Source: Sphingobium sp. TKS (GTDB taxonomy: Bacteria > Pseudomonadota > Alphaproteobacteria > Sphingomonadales > Sphingomonadaceae). From it: 64,000 bases of DNA. Location of the stretch: positions 933,001-997,000 of the forward strand of contig NZ_CP005083.1 of NCBI RefSeq assembly GCF_001563265.1, in the 5' to 3' direction. Shown piece after piece: positions 35,411 to 45,444 of the stretch. Position 1 is the stretch's first letter; each line of letters starts with the position of its first letter. The notes under the pieces were generated by a model. The model did not search any database. It was not told where the DNA came from and saw nothing but the letters and a program-made list of their open reading frames with translations. The translations under genes were made by a program, and so were the position numbers.

Positions 35411-37899
35411 GGGGTCATGTCCTTCAAGGCAAGGGGGAGCTGGCCGGCATCTTCCCGGCGACCGGCCAGCGGATCGGGTGGGGGTTCGGGAAGAAGATCG
35501 ACCGCCCAGGCGAGGCCGCGATGGCGCAGCCATTCGGCGGCAAAGCGCTCGCGGCCGTGGGTCTCGACCAGCTCGGCGATGCGGAGCTGATCGGTCTTGG
35601 AAGATGCGGCGGCGAAGGCCAGCGCGACCTCGCCGAGGCCTAGCTCGAACAGCCGGTTGCCACGCCGGGACTGGCAGTAATAGTCGCGCTTGGGCGTGGC
35701 CCGGCTGAGGATTTCGATCTGGCGGGCGTTGAGTCCGAAGCGCTCGTAGATGGCGGCAATCTGCGGTTCGGCCGCGCGCTCGTTGGGCAGGAAAATGCGC
35801 GTCGGGCAGCTCTCGATAATGGCCGGCGCGATGTTCGAGCTTTCGATGTCGGCGAGGCTCTGCGTGGCGAACACCACGCTGGCGTTCTTCTTGCGCAGGG
35901 TTTTCAGCCATTCGCGGAGTTGTGCGGCGAAGTCGGGGCTATCGAGGACAAGCCAGCCCTCGTCGATAATGATGAGCGTGGGCGAGCCATCCAGCCGGCC
36001 TTCGATCCGGTGGAATAGGTACGACAGGACGGCGGCGGCGGCCGATCCGGCGCCGACCAAGCCCTCCGTCTCGAACGCTTGGACCGACGCCTCGCCGAGA
36101 CGCTCGGCCTCGGCGTCGAGCAGCCGGCCCCACGGCCCGCCAAGGCAATAGGAGGCAAGCGCCTGCTTGAGCTGCTGGCTCTGCAACAGCACGGCGAGCC
36201 CGGTCAGCGTGCGTTCCGGCACGGGCGCGCTAGCAAGGGAACCGAGCGCCGACCACAGATGCTCCTTGGCCTGCGGATCGACCGCCACGCCTTCGGACGC
36301 GAGGATCGCCGCCAGCCATTCGGCCGCCCAGGCGCGCTCGGTCGGATCGTCGATGCGGGCGAGCGGCTGGAGCTGCACGCCGTCGCCGGCCTCGTCGGCG
36401 AGCATCCCGCCAAGATCCTGCCAGTCGCCGCCCATCCCGATCGCGGTGGCGCGGATGCTGCCGCCGAAGTCGAAGGCGAAGACTTGGGCCCATTCGTAGC
36501 GGCGGAACTGCATTGCCATGAGGGCGAGCAGCACCGACTTGCCGGCGCCGGTCGGGCCGACGATCAGCGTGTGGCCGACATCGCCGACGTGAAGGGAAAA
36601 CCGGAACGGGGTCGATCCTTCGGTCTTGCCGTAGAGCAAGGGGGGAGCACCGAAATGATCGTCCCGTTCCGGCCCCGCCCATACTGCTGACAGGGGGATC
36701 AGGTGGGCGAGATTGATGGTGGAAATCGGGGGTTGGCGGACATTGGCGTAGGTGTGGCCGGGGAGACTCCCCAACCATGCCTCGATCGCGTTCATTCCCT
36801 CGGGGATGACGGTGAAGTCGCGACCCTGGATGACCTTCTCGACCAGCCGCAGCTTCTCGGTGGCGATGGCGGGATCGCGGTCCCACACCGTCACCGTCGC
36901 GGTGACATAGGCCATGCCGGCATAGTCGGCGCCCAGCTCTTGCAGGGCGGTGTCGGCGTCGGCCGCCTTGTTCGATGCGTCGCTGTCCATCAGGACCGAC
37001 ACCTCGTTGGTCATCACCTCTTTCAAGATCGCCATGACGCTCTTGCGCTTGGCGAACCACTGGCGGCGGATGCGGCTCAGCAGCTTGGTCGCGTCGGTCT
37101 TGTCGAGCATGATCGCGCGGGTGGACCAGCGATACTCGAAGGCGAGCCGATTCAGCTCGTCCAGCAAGCCGGGGAACGTGACGTTGGGAAAGCCGACGAT
37201 GGTGAGCGTGCGGAGATGATGATCGCCGAGCTTAGGTTCGAGCCCGCCGGTCAGCGGCTCGTCGGCGAGCAGCGCGTCGAGGTGCATCGGCGTTTCCGGC
37301 ACGCGCACGCGCTGGCGGCGGGTCGAAACCGTGCTGTGCAAGTAGGTCAGCGTCTCGGCGTCATCGAGCCAGCGGACCTCGGGCACGAAGCCTTCGACCA
37401 GGTTGAGCACCCGGTCGCTGCGGTCGGTGAAACCCTTGAGCAGCTCCCAAGGATCGACGCCGGATGTGGAGCGGCCCTCGTAGAGCCAGCCTTCGGCGCG
37501 CGCGGCTACCTCGGCCGGCGGCATCCACAGCAGGGTAAGGAAATAGCGGCTCTCGAAGTGCGTGCCTTCCTCACGGAATTGCTCGCGGCGCTCGAACTCG
37601 ACCAGCTCCGACACGGGATCTGGAAACGCAGCTTCGGGATAGTCCAGCGCGGGCGAGCGCTGCGCCTCGACGAAGATCGCCCAGCCGGAGCCGAGCCGAC
37701 GCAGCGAGTTGTTCAATCGCGATGTCGTGGCGACCAGTTCGGCGGGCGTGGCGCTGTCGAGATCGGGGCCGCGGAACCGAGCGGTGCGTTGGAACGAGCC
37801 GTCCTTGTTCAGCACCACGCCTTCGCCGACCAGTGCGGCCCAGGGCAGGAAGTCGGGAAGGTTTGCAGCTTTGCTGCGATATTCACGCAAGCTCATCAT
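35407..37899 (-). CDS. trbE: TrbE, VirB4-family ATPase
   Basis: 830 residues from ATG 37899 (MMSLREYRSKAANLPDFLPW, the family's usual opening); an ATG four codons further upstream is possible. Walker A is GPTGAGKSVLLALM in the middle and Walker B LIIIDEGWLVLD later, with FATQSLADIESS and a C-terminal YYCQSRRGNRLFELGLGEVALAF. It is the main assembly motor of the type IV system. Overlaps trbD at its start and trbJ at its end. Confidence 0.96.
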   Translation of the reverse strand: MMSLREYRSKAANLPDFLPWAALVGEGVVLNKDGSFQRTARFRGPDLDSATPAELVATTSRLNNSLRRLGSGWAIFVEAQRSPALDYPEAAFPDPVSELVEFERREQFREEGTHFESRYFLTLLWMPPAEVAARAEGWLYEGRSTSGVDPWELLKGFTDRSDRVLNLVEGFVPEVRWLDDAETLTYLHSTVSTRRQRVRVPETPMHLDALLADEPLTGGLEPKLGDHHLRTLTIVGFPNVTFPGLLDELNRLAFEYRWSTRAIMLDKTDATKLLSRIRRQWFAKRKSVMAILKEVMTNEVSVLMDSDASNKAADADTALQELGADYAGMAYVTATVTVWDRDPAIATEKLRLVEKVIQGRDFTVIPEGMNAIEAWLGSLPGHTYANVRQPPISTINLAHLIPLSAVWAGPERDDHFGAPPLLYGKTEGSTPFRFSLHVGDVGHTLIVGPTGAGKSVLLALMAMQFRRYEWAQVFAFDFGGSIRATAIGMGGDWQDLGGMLADEAGDGVQLQPLARIDDPTERAWAAEWLAAILASEGVAVDPQAKEHLWSALGSLASAPVPERTLTGLAVLLQSQQLKQALASYCLGGPWGRLLDAEAERLGEASVQAFETEGLVGAGSAAAAVLSYLFHRIEGRLDGSPTLIIIDEGWLVLDSPDFAAQLREWLKTLRKKNASVVFATQSLADIESSNIAPAIIESCPTRIFLPNERAAEPQIAAIYERFGLNARQIEILSRATPKRDYYCQSRRGNRLFELGLGEVALAFAAASSKTDQLRIAELVETHGRERFAAEWLRHRGLAWAVDLLPEPPPDPLAGRREDAGQLPLALKDMTP

Positions 37900-38168
37900 G
37901 GCCGCATCCATGTCGGGTAGCGGAGGTGGCGCCGGGCCACGTCCACGAATTGCGGGTCACGGCGGGCGGCCCAGACGGACAGCCCGTGGCCGATCGCCCA
38001 GATCACAAGGCCGGCGATCCACAGGCGCAGGCCGAGGCCGATCGCGCCCGCCAGCGTCCCGTTGACGATGGCGAGCGAGCGCGGGGCGCCGCCGAGCAAA
38101 ATCTGCTCGGTCAGCGCCTGGTGGACCGGGGCGAAGTAGCCGGGGATTGGCTCGGCCCCGTCCGCCAT
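37896..38168 (-). CDS. trbD: TrbD, VirB3-like membrane protein
   Basis: 90 residues. Opens GYFAPVHQALTEQILLGGAP, the VirB3/TrbD motif, and then one or two hydrophobic segments (LAGAIGLGLRLWIAGLVIWA). Works with the TrbE ATPase at the inner membrane. Overlaps trbE (ATGATG) and abuts trbC. Confidence 0.92.
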   Translation of the reverse strand: MADGAEPIPGYFAPVHQALTEQILLGGAPRSLAIVNGTLAGAIGLGLRLWIAGLVIWAIGHGLSVWAARRDPQFVDVARRHLRYPTWMRP

Positions 38169-38500
38169 CAAACCAGCGCTCCACCGCCGAAGCTGAAGAA
38201 GCTGAGGAAGAAGGAGCTGGCGGCGAACGCGATCGATAGGCCGAACACGATCTGGATCAGCCGGCGCGAGCCGCCTGACGTGTCGCCAAAGGCCAACGTC
38301 AGGCCGGTCACGATGATGATGATGACCGCGACGATCTTCGCCACCGGACCCTCGATGCTTTCGAGGATGGATTGCAGCGGGGCTTCCCACGGCATCGACG
38401 AACCGCCCGCGCGGGCCGGGACGGCGAAGGTCAGCGCGATCACGCTGGCGGTGGCGGTGAGCATGGCGCGGCGTGCGCCATGCCGAAGGGCATGGATCAT
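38168..38500 (-). CDS. trbC: TrbC, VirB2-like pilin precursor
   Basis: 110 residues with a long signal sequence (ATASVIALTFAVPARAG) and two hydrophobic helices (IVAVIIIIVTGLTLAFGD and IVFGLSIAFAASSFFLSF), as expected for a conjugative pilin. The S26-type TraF peptidase encoded at 45777 is the likely maturation enzyme, as in RP4, where TraF cyclises TrbC. Start ATG 38500; overlaps the trbB stop. Confidence 0.93.
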   Translation of the reverse strand: MIHALRHGARRAMLTATASVIALTFAVPARAGGSSMPWEAPLQSILESIEGPVAKIVAVIIIIVTGLTLAFGDTSGGSRRLIQIVFGLSIAFAASSFFLSFFSFGGGALV

Positions 38501-39483
38501 GGCAGGTCTCCGGGCTTGGGGGTGGTGAAAGGTGCGAGGCGGTAGTCGCCGGTCGCGGGGTCGAGCCCATCGACGCGGGCCAGTTCGGTCAGCCGGCGTC
38601 CGTGCGCATCGCGGACCAGCACGGCGATCAGGTCGATCGTCTCAGCAATCAGCGCGCGCGGAACCGTCACGACGGCTTCTTGGATGAGCTGCTCCATGCG
38701 GCGCAGCGCGCCGAGCGCTGTCCCCGCGTGGATCGTGCCGACCCCGCCGGGATGGCCGGTGCCCCAGGCTTTGATGAGGTCGAGTGCTTCGGCGCCGCGC
38801 ACCTCGCCGATCGGGATGCGGTCGGGCCGAAGGCGCAGCGACGAGCGGACCAGCTCGGACAGCGACACCACGCCGTCCTTGGTGCGCATGGCGACGAGGT
38901 TCGGCGCGGCGCATTGCAGCTCGCGCGTGTCTTCGATCAGGACGATGCGGTCGTTGGTCTTGGCGACCTCGGCCAGCAGCGCGTTGACCAGCGTGGTCTT
39001 GCCCGCGCCGGTGCCGCCCGCGACAAGGATATTGGCGCGGGTCTCGACGCCGTGGCGCAGCGCCTCGGCCTCCTCCGCCGACATGATGCCGGCACGCGCA
39101 TAGTCGTCGAGCGTGAACACCGCGACTGCGGGCTTGCGGATCGCGAAGGCCGGCGCGGCGACGACGGGTGGCAATAGACCCTCGAATCGCTCGCCGCCCT
39201 CGGGCAGCTCGGCCGAAACGCGCGGGGACTTAGCGTGAACCTCAACGCCGACGTGATGCGCGACCAAGCGGACGATGCGCTCGCCGTCCGCCGCGCTGAG
39301 CAGCTCGCCGGTGTCGCTGATGCCTTCGCCGAGCCGATCGAGCCACAACCGGCCGTCCGGGTTCAGCATCACTTCGATGACGGCGGGGTCGTCGAGCCAT
39401 CCCGCGATCGACGGCCCGAGCGCGGTGCGCAGCATCCGCGCGCCGCGTGATTTCGCCTCGGATCGGATCGGGTGGACGGTCAA
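38497..39483 (-). CDS. trbB: TrbB, VirB11-family ATPase
   Basis: 328 residues from TTG 39483, with aggggcc upstream; ATG starts further inside would lose conserved sequence. [27 protein letters not shown] opens the N-domain; Walker [19 protein letters not shown]; Asp box [10 protein letters not shown]; His box [18 protein letters not shown]. Hexameric hotdog-shaped ATPase at the base of the mating channel. First gene of the trb block proper; the 170 bases to copG hold no gene. Confidence 0.95.
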   Translation of the reverse strand: MTVHPIRSEAKSRGARMLRTALGPSIAGWLDDPAVIEVMLNPDGRLWLDRLGEGISDTGELLSAADGERIVRLVAHHVGVEVHAKSPRVSAELPEGGERFEGLLPPVVAAPAFAIRKPAVAVFTLDDYARAGIMSAEEAEALRHGVETRANILVAGGTGAGKTTLVNALLAEVAKTNDRIVLIEDTRELQCAAPNLVAMRTKDGVVSLSELVRSSLRLRPDRIPIGEVRGAEALDLIKAWGTGHPGGVGTIHAGTALGALRRMEQLIQEAVVTVPRALIAETIDLIAVLVRDAHGRRLTELARVDGLDPATGDYRLAPFTTPKPGDLP

Positions 39484-39655
39484 CTACTGGCCCCTGCAAA
39501 GGACCGGGCGAACCGCCGCCCGGCTGTCGGGGCACATCAAGAGACGCAGGAATACTCGGGCCGCAACAGCCACTTGTCGGCGTAGTAGAGGGGGCGGCAG
39601 ATACGGTGCCGAGGGCGGAAGCGGCTTTCCGCTACATCATGATCGGCCGTGCAAT

Positions 39656-40084
39656 TCAGTCCGACTCGGACGATATCGAGCGCGGCCAGACATCTTCGGG
39701 AATCTCGTCCATTAAGGTCTTGCCGCTGGCGAAGCGCCGGCCGAGCGTTTCGATGAAGCCCTCGTAGCGCTTGCGGCCTTTGACCTGCGCCGCCGCCTGA
39801 TCTTCGTCGGGCAGCGGCGGCGTCACCGCCAGCCAGAACCGGACGAACAGGGACAGCGCCTCGGTGGAAAGGCCGGTGTTGCGCTCCAGCCGCTGCACCT
39901 GTCGCGACAGCCGATCGAGCCGGCGCGCGAAAGCCGCCTCCATCCGGTCGGCGCCGTCCGGGGACAGGTAAGACGCAACCGCCGCCTCCACGATCGCGGA
40001 TCGCGAGATGCGTCGGCGGATCGCCAGCTCATCGACCTGCTTGGCGAGTGCGGGCGGAAAATAGACGTTGAGCCGGGTTCGCAT
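39656..40084 (-). CDS. CopG/ribbon-helix-helix protein
   Basis: 142 residues. The N-terminus MRTRLNVYFPPALAKQVDEL with RRRISRSAIVEAAVASYL is a ribbon-helix-helix DNA-binding domain. A helical middle (RRLDRLSRQVQRLERN) and a C-terminal region found only in ICE relatives follow. It always sits between traG and trbB in Tn4371-type modules and probably regulates the trb operon or helps the coupling protein. Nine bases separate it from traG. Confidence 0.88.
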   Translation of the reverse strand: MRTRLNVYFPPALAKQVDELAIRRRISRSAIVEAAVASYLSPDGADRMEAAFARRLDRLSRQVQRLERNTGLSTEALSLFVRFWLAVTPPLPDEDQAAAQVKGRKRYEGFIETLGRRFASGKTLMDEIPEDVWPRSISSESD

Positions 40085-40093
40085 GTCGGCCTC

Positions 40094-42067
40094 CTACAAG
40101 TCGATCCCGTCGCCAGGATCGAGCGACGCCTGCCGCGCCATCCCCTGCATCCGGCGGCGCACAGCCGCCTGCCGCGCCGCGTCGTCCTGCTCGTCCTCCA
40201 CGATCGCAAACTCTTGGCTCGGTGTGGCCGGCGTCTCCGGCGCAATCGCGACGTGCTCGGGCAGCTCGGGCTCGCGGCGCAGACCGCCATTGGCGGCGTC
40301 TTCCGCATCGCGGACGATGCGCGCGACCTGCTTCGGGTCAGCGGCCGCCTGCCGCCCGGTCCAGTCGTCCGCTCGCGCCTTGACCGCCTCCGGGTTCGGC
40401 GCCTGGGTGATGCGTTCGGACAGCCGGCGGTCCTGAAAGTAGCGCGCCTTCTTCGCGCGGATCGGGTGGACGCCCGCCACCATGACGATCTCGTCGTCGG
40501 GCGGTAGCTGCATCACCTCGCCGGGCGTGAGGAGCTGGCGGGCGGTCTCCGACCGCGACACCATCAAATGCCCGAGCCACGGCGACAGGCGATGCCCGGC
40601 GTAGTTCTTCATCGCCCGCATCTCGGTTGCCGTGCCGAGCGCGTCCGACACGCGCTTGGCAGTCCGCTCGTCGTTGGTGGCGAAGCTCACGCGGACATGG
40701 CAATTGTCGAGGATCGCGTTATTCGGGCCGTAAGCCTTCTCGATCTGATTGAGGGACTGCGCGATCAGGAACGCCTTGAGCCCGTAGCCCGCCATGAACG
40801 CCAGGGCGGACTCGAAGAAGTCCAGCCGGCCGAGCGCGGGAAACTCGTCGAGCATCAACAGCACGCGATGACGGTTGCCTTTGGGCGTCAGCTCCTCGGT
40901 CAGCCGGCGTCCGATCTGGTTGAGGATCAGGCGGATCAGCGGCTTGGTGCGCGCTATGTCGCTGGGCGGCACGACTAGGTAGAGCGTGGCCGGTCGCTCG
41001 CCCTCGACCAGATCCGATATGCGCCACTGGCACGCCCGCGTGACCTGCGCGACGACGGGATCGCGATAGAGCCCGAGGAACGACATGGCGGTGCTGAGCA
41101 CGCCCGATCGTTCGTTGTCCGACTTGTTCAGCAACTCGCGCGCCGCGCTGGCGACGACCGGATGGACGCCGGCTTCGCCGAGGTGTGGCGTCGCCATCAT
41201 CGCCGCCAGCGTCTGTTCGATTGTGCGGGAGGGGTCCGACAGGAAGCCCGCGACGCCGGCCAAGGTCTTGTCGGGCTCGGCATAGAGAACATGAAGGATC
41301 GCGCCGACCAGCAGCGAGTGCGAGGTTTTCTCCCAGTGGTTTCGGCGCTCCAGGCTGCCTTCGGGATCGACCAGCACGTCGGCGACGTTCTGCACGTCGC
41401 GCACCTCCCACTGGCCGCGCCGCACCTCTAGTAGCGGATTGTAGGCCGCCGATTCCGCATTGGTCGGGTCGAAGAGAAGCACGCGGCCGTGCCGTGCGCG
41501 GAAGCCGGCGGTCAGCGTCCAGTTCTCGCCCTTTATGTCGTGAACGATCGCCGAGGCCGGCCAGGTCAGCAGCGAGGGCACGACCAAGCCGACGCCTTTG
41601 CCCGAACGGGTCGGCGCAAAGCACAGCACATGCTCGGGGCCGTCGTGGCGCAGATAGTCGCGCGCGAGCCTGCCGAGCACGACGCCGTTCGGCCCCAGCA
41701 ACCCGGCAGCATGAACCTCGCGATCGGTCGCCCAGCGCGCCGAGCCGTAGGTCTCGGCGTTTCTCAGTTCACGCGCGCGCCACACCGACATCCCGATCGC
41801 CACGGCGATCGACGCGAACCCGCCCGATGCGGCGATGAACGCGCCGGTCTTGAAGATTTCCGGGGCATAGGCGTCGAAGCTGAACCACCACCAGAAGAAA
41901 GCCGGCGGCGGATAGACGCGCAACCCGAACGCCTCGAACCAAGGCGGCCCAAGCTCGGGCTGGTAGGCGAGCGCGGCGGCGGTCCACTGCGTCGCGCCCC
42001 ACACCCCGGCGAGCACGATCAGAAACACGATGATGATCTGGCCCCAGAGGATTTTGGTCGCGGACAT
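40094..42067 (-). CDS. traG: TraG, VirD4-type coupling protein
   Basis: 657 residues from ATG 42067 behind caggag. N-terminal membrane helices (IIIVFLIVLAGVWGA and FIAASGGFASIAVAIGM), Walker A APTRSGKGVGLVVPSLL, Walker B VLLMLDEFPALG, and RVSFATNDERTAKRVSDALG. This hexameric ATPase brings the relaxase-DNA complex to the Trb channel. The C-terminal tail is acidic and variable. Confidence 0.96.
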   Translation of the reverse strand: MSATKILWGQIIIVFLIVLAGVWGATQWTAAALAYQPELGPPWFEAFGLRVYPPPAFFWWWFSFDAYAPEIFKTGAFIAASGGFASIAVAIGMSVWRARELRNAETYGSARWATDREVHAAGLLGPNGVVLGRLARDYLRHDGPEHVLCFAPTRSGKGVGLVVPSLLTWPASAIVHDIKGENWTLTAGFRARHGRVLLFDPTNAESAAYNPLLEVRRGQWEVRDVQNVADVLVDPEGSLERRNHWEKTSHSLLVGAILHVLYAEPDKTLAGVAGFLSDPSRTIEQTLAAMMATPHLGEAGVHPVVASAARELLNKSDNERSGVLSTAMSFLGLYRDPVVAQVTRACQWRISDLVEGERPATLYLVVPPSDIARTKPLIRLILNQIGRRLTEELTPKGNRHRVLLMLDEFPALGRLDFFESALAFMAGYGLKAFLIAQSLNQIEKAYGPNNAILDNCHVRVSFATNDERTAKRVSDALGTATEMRAMKNYAGHRLSPWLGHLMVSRSETARQLLTPGEVMQLPPDDEIVMVAGVHPIRAKKARYFQDRRLSERITQAPNPEAVKARADDWTGRQAAADPKQVARIVRDAEDAANGGLRREPELPEHVAIAPETPATPSQEFAIVEDEQDDAARQAAVRRRMQGMARQASLDPGDGIDL

Positions 42068-42082
42068 GGAAGGTCTCCTGAG

Positions 42083-43843
42083 TCAGATGCCGAGGCCGCG
42101 CTTGCGGCCGAGCGTCCAGTCGATGCCGCCGCCGGCGCGGACGACGCCGGACACCTGACGGCCGAGTTGCTGTTCGAGGGTGCTGGCCCACGGCACGAGC
42201 CTGAAGCCGAGGCCGTCGTCGATCATGGCGAAGCGGCCGGAGGCGAGCGCGAGACGCTGGCGCACGATGCCGGCGATCTTCTCGCCGGACGCGGCGGGGC
42301 GATAAGCAAGGCCGGTCTCGCCCGCGATCTTCGCGCCAACCGCGTCCAACTCGCGCTTTCGCAGCGTGTCGAGCATCCCGCGCTCGAACACCGTCCGCTC
42401 GCCGAACCGGCGCGCGAGCCCTTCCTTGACGAGATGGTCGGTTCGCGCGTCCATCGCGCGTCGCACCTCCGCGCCAAACCCGCCATCCGCGACACTCGCG
42501 CCGCGCTCGATCAGCCGGTGGTCGAGCCAGGTCGCGCCGGGCGCCTTTACCTGCGCGGCGAGGTCGAGGTCCGACCGCGTGGCGAGCATCAGCGTCAGCT
42601 TCTCCTCGCCCGGCCGCCCGATCGCACGCAGCTCGACGATGCCGCCGAGCTTCGGTGTGTGCTCCAGCGCCTCGACGCCGGGCAGCCGGACATGGTGGGT
42701 GCGGCCATCGGTGCCGTCGATCACGGCATAGGCCGTGCCGATCAGTTCGTCGTGCAAGCCCTTGTCGATCAGCCTGCCCGCGATCGGCTTCTCGGGCGCG
42801 CTGGTGACGACGGCATAGCTATCGAGCGGCCGGTCCTGACCATGCTCGCGGAGCGCCGCGCCGATCGTGCGGATAATGTCGCCGCGCGTGCCCAGCTCGC
42901 GCAGCTTGGCCGCCGCGCCTTCGGCAACCGCCCACTCGCCCGGCTCGCCCTGCGCGGCGAGCCCCATCGACTCCAGATGCTGCAACCGCCCGACCATCAA
43001 GCGGCGGAGGCGCGGATCGTCCGGGCCGGGGCGCTCGGGCCGCAGGTCGATCACGCCCAGCTCGTCGGCCGAGCGTTTGATCTCGGTATCGAGCCGGGTC
43101 CAGCGCTCGGCCGCCACGTCGCGTTCGAGCGTGCGCTGAACCTCATGCTCGGGCTTCGGGCCAAGTTCGGCCTGCGCTAGTTCCTCGGCGTTGGAGCGCA
43201 GGTTGTGGCTGATGTAGTCGCGCGCCATGACGAGATCGGCGCCGGTGTCGGTCACGCCGCGCACGAGCAGATGGACATGCGGGTTGTCGGTGTTCCAGTG
43301 ATCGACCGCGACCCAATCGAGCCGCGTCCCCAGGTCCGCCTCCATCTGGCGCACGAGGTCGCGGGTATATTCGCGCAGGTCCGTCAGCTCGGCCGCATCC
43401 TCGGGCGAGACGATGATGCGAAAATGATGCCGGTCGTCATTGCAGCGATCGGCGAAGCCGCGATCGTCGGCGTCGTCGCCGGCCGCATCGAACATGCGCG
43501 TCGGCGAGCCGTCGCGGGTGACGCCCTCTCGCTTCAAGTAGGCGACATGCGCGGACAGCGGCGCCATGCGGTATCCGCCCCGGCCGCGGTGATTAACGGG
43601 CAGCGCCTTCACCAGCACCCGCCGGCCCGATCCGAACAGTCGGCTGCGCGCGAATGCGGTGCGGCCCCGGCCGAAGTTGGACTGGCCGCGGCGGGACGGC
43701 CCGCTCCAGGCGCGGCGAGGGTTGCCGCCGCTCATGGCGGCGGCGCGCAGCACCTCGGCGACTAGGCCGCGGGCGTTGCGGCCCTGCGCCTTGCTGCGCT
43801 TGGCCTTACCCGGCCGGACGCGGAAGTCGCTGTCCTCGCTCAT
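42083..43843 (-). CDS. Relaxase with DUF3363-type C-terminus (VirD2/RlxS-like)
   Basis: 586 residues. The relaxase core has the candidate tyrosine region (AHVAYLKREGV), HHFRIIVSPEDAAELTDL and the histidine triad in WNTDNPHVHLLVRG. A long C-terminal part matches the DUF3363 class common in alphaproteobacterial ICEs. It nicks the element at oriT, stays bound to the 5' end and is piloted into the recipient. The intergenic 43844-44081 directly upstream is the most likely oriT. Gap to traG is 15 bases. Confidence 0.92.
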   Translation of the reverse strand: MSEDSDFRVRPGKAKRSKAQGRNARGLVAEVLRAAAMSGGNPRRAWSGPSRRGQSNFGRGRTAFARSRLFGSGRRVLVKALPVNHRGRGGYRMAPLSAHVAYLKREGVTRDGSPTRMFDAAGDDADDRGFADRCNDDRHHFRIIVSPEDAAELTDLREYTRDLVRQMEADLGTRLDWVAVDHWNTDNPHVHLLVRGVTDTGADLVMARDYISHNLRSNAEELAQAELGPKPEHEVQRTLERDVAAERWTRLDTEIKRSADELGVIDLRPERPGPDDPRLRRLMVGRLQHLESMGLAAQGEPGEWAVAEGAAAKLRELGTRGDIIRTIGAALREHGQDRPLDSYAVVTSAPEKPIAGRLIDKGLHDELIGTAYAVIDGTDGRTHHVRLPGVEALEHTPKLGGIVELRAIGRPGEEKLTLMLATRSDLDLAAQVKAPGATWLDHRLIERGASVADGGFGAEVRRAMDARTDHLVKEGLARRFGERTVFERGMLDTLRKRELDAVGAKIAGETGLAYRPAASGEKIAGIVRQRLALASGRFAMIDDGLGFRLVPWASTLEQQLGRQVSGVVRAGGGIDWTLGRKRGLGI

Positions 43844-44081
43844 GGCCGGGCCGCTTTCGGCCGAAAATGGCCTGTGGTGCCATTCGAGGCGTTGTTTTTG
43901 CTGGCTTTTCTCTTCCGCGCGGCACGCGCGCCGACCGATGCCCCCGCGTGAAGCCTCGGAAAAGCCTCGGCTTTTCGGCGAAACGGGGCGGGCCTTGTAT
44001 CTTGCCCTCGCACTATTCGGCCTTTTCCTGCCCCTTCAGTCACTTTCCTGACTGCAACCGGCAATCTGAAACGACGGGCGA
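43844..44081. other. Candidate origin of transfer (oriT)
   Basis: 238 gene-free bases just upstream of the relaxase gene. Two inverted repeats are present: gaaaagcc/ggcttttc with a 2-base spacer at 43959-43976, and cagtca/tgactg at 44037-44054. Between them ttttcctgcccc (cut point between 44030 and 44031 if analogous) resembles the core around the RP4-type nick site (tatcctgcccgg). Placement and structure fit an oriT; the nick is a guess. Confidence 0.35.
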
Positions 44082-44993
44082 TCATTGCGGTCGGCCCGCG
44101 CGGGCGCGGGACACGAACAGCGTATCGGCGGGTTCACGGCGAGACCGATCGGCCGGCTCCACCTCGCCGGACTCGGGGCGATCGGATTGCGGTTCGGACG
44201 CGGTTTCGGAGCCGCCGCCCTGCGCCCCGACCGCATCAAGAGCAGCAGTCGCGGTGCGGACGAACAGCCCCGCACGGCGCCAGGCGAACGGATCGGGCAA
44301 CGGCGCGGCGGCAAGTTGAAGGTCGTCACTGCCGCCGGTGATCGACGCGAGACGCGAGAGATAGGCGCGCGTTTCGGCAGGCAGCGGACGGCCGCGCGAC
44401 AGATAATCGTCGTAGCGGCCCGGCCCCGCATTATACGCCGCCAGCATCGCGGTCGCGTTGCCGTAGCGGTCGTGCATGGCGCGCAGATAGGCCGCGCCCG
44501 CCATGATGTTGGCGCGAACGTCGAACGGATCGGACCCGAGGCCGTAGCGGGCGCCAAGATCGGTCCAGGTCGCGGGCATGATCTGCATCAGGCCCATCGC
44601 CCCGGCCGATGACACAGCGCGCGCATCGCCGTTGCTCTCGACGCGCATCACGGCCCAAATCCACGCTTCGGGAATGCCGAACCGGCGCGCGGCCTCGGTG
44701 ACATGGCCCGCGTAGGGATGGACGGGGACCGATCGTGTGGCCGGCGCATCCTGCGCCATCGCAGGGACAGGCGCAGCGCCGCCGGACAGCAGCAGCACGG
44801 CAAGCGCCGCCGCCGATCCGACTCCGCTCCGCCGCCAGCCTGCCAGCGTGCTCGCTGCGGTAAAGGGTGCGCGCGGCGCGCCGGCCTTCGGCCGCCCTTG
44901 ACCTTCGCTGCGCGCGCCGGCCGGCCTGCGACCGAGCGGGACGAAGGGATGAGACGGCCTTCCCGCGAACCAAGGGATGATGGACAATCGCAC
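44082..44993 (-). CDS. Lytic transglycosylase (VirB1-like)
   Basis: 303 residues from GTG 44993, four bases after the upstream stop; TTG 44987 is another option. After an Arg/Pro-rich start and a hydrophobic signal (SAAALAVLLLSGGAAPVPAMAQ) comes the SLT domain: WIWAVMRVESNGDARAVSS with the catalytic Glu, GAMGLMQIMPATW and MLAAYNAGPGRYDDYLSRG. It would locally open peptidoglycan for the mating channel. The C-terminal 90 residues are low complexity. Convergence with trb genes makes the role clear. Confidence 0.88.
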   Translation of the reverse strand: MRLSIIPWFAGRPSHPFVPLGRRPAGARSEGQGRPKAGAPRAPFTAASTLAGWRRSGVGSAAALAVLLLSGGAAPVPAMAQDAPATRSVPVHPYAGHVTEAARRFGIPEAWIWAVMRVESNGDARAVSSAGAMGLMQIMPATWTDLGARYGLGSDPFDVRANIMAGAAYLRAMHDRYGNATAMLAAYNAGPGRYDDYLSRGRPLPAETRAYLSRLASITGGSDDLQLAAAPLPDPFAWRRAGLFVRTATAALDAVGAQGGGSETASEPQSDRPESGEVEPADRSRREPADTLFVSRARAGRPQ

Positions 44994-44997
44994 GATC

Positions 44998-45333
44998 TCA
45001 ATCCTGCTCGCGCGACTTCGGCTGGCGGTTCCAGCGCAGCGACCAGGCCGATTTGTCGCCGGTGTTCTGAAACAGCGCGGCGCGGATGGGCTGCGCGAAG
45101 GCGGGATCGTCGATGCGCAGCGAGACGTAATCGCCGGCGCGCTCGCCGGTCTCGTTCCAGCCCGCGCCGATCTCCGGGCCTTCGCCGCCGTCGCCGCGAT
45201 GAACGCGCCAGTCGGGCGCCTTATCGGCGTCGCCCGGCTCGGCCGGGACGATGGAAATGCGGATGTCGAGCGTTGCCGTCTCGATGATGCCTTCATAGCC
45301 ATTGGCTGTGCGGATGAAGCTGCCGATCTGCAT
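44998..45333 (-). CDS. DUF736 protein, first copy
   Basis: 111 residues from ATG 45333, preferred because aaaggagag lies just upstream. DUF736 hallmarks: IGSFIRTANGYEGII, DWRVHR, GAGWNETGERAGDYVSLRIDDPAFAQPI and a final WSLRWNR. Of unknown function, but common in Tn4371-like ICEs. Three different DUF736 genes exist in this window (also 45445 and 50106). Lies between DUF736 copy 2 and the transglycosylase in one operon. Confidence 0.88.
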   Translation of the reverse strand: MQIGSFIRTANGYEGIIETATLDIRISIVPAEPGDADKAPDWRVHRGDGGEGPEIGAGWNETGERAGDYVSLRIDDPAFAQPIRAALFQNTGDKSAWSLRWNRQPKSREQD

Positions 45334-45444
45334 GGGACTCTCCTTTGGGTTGGCAGTGGGAAGTTGGGTCAGCAGTCGCAGCAAGGGGGGCAGGCGCTGC
45401 GCGGAGCGTGATCGCGGGCCAATGCCGGGCGCGCGGGCGGCCGG

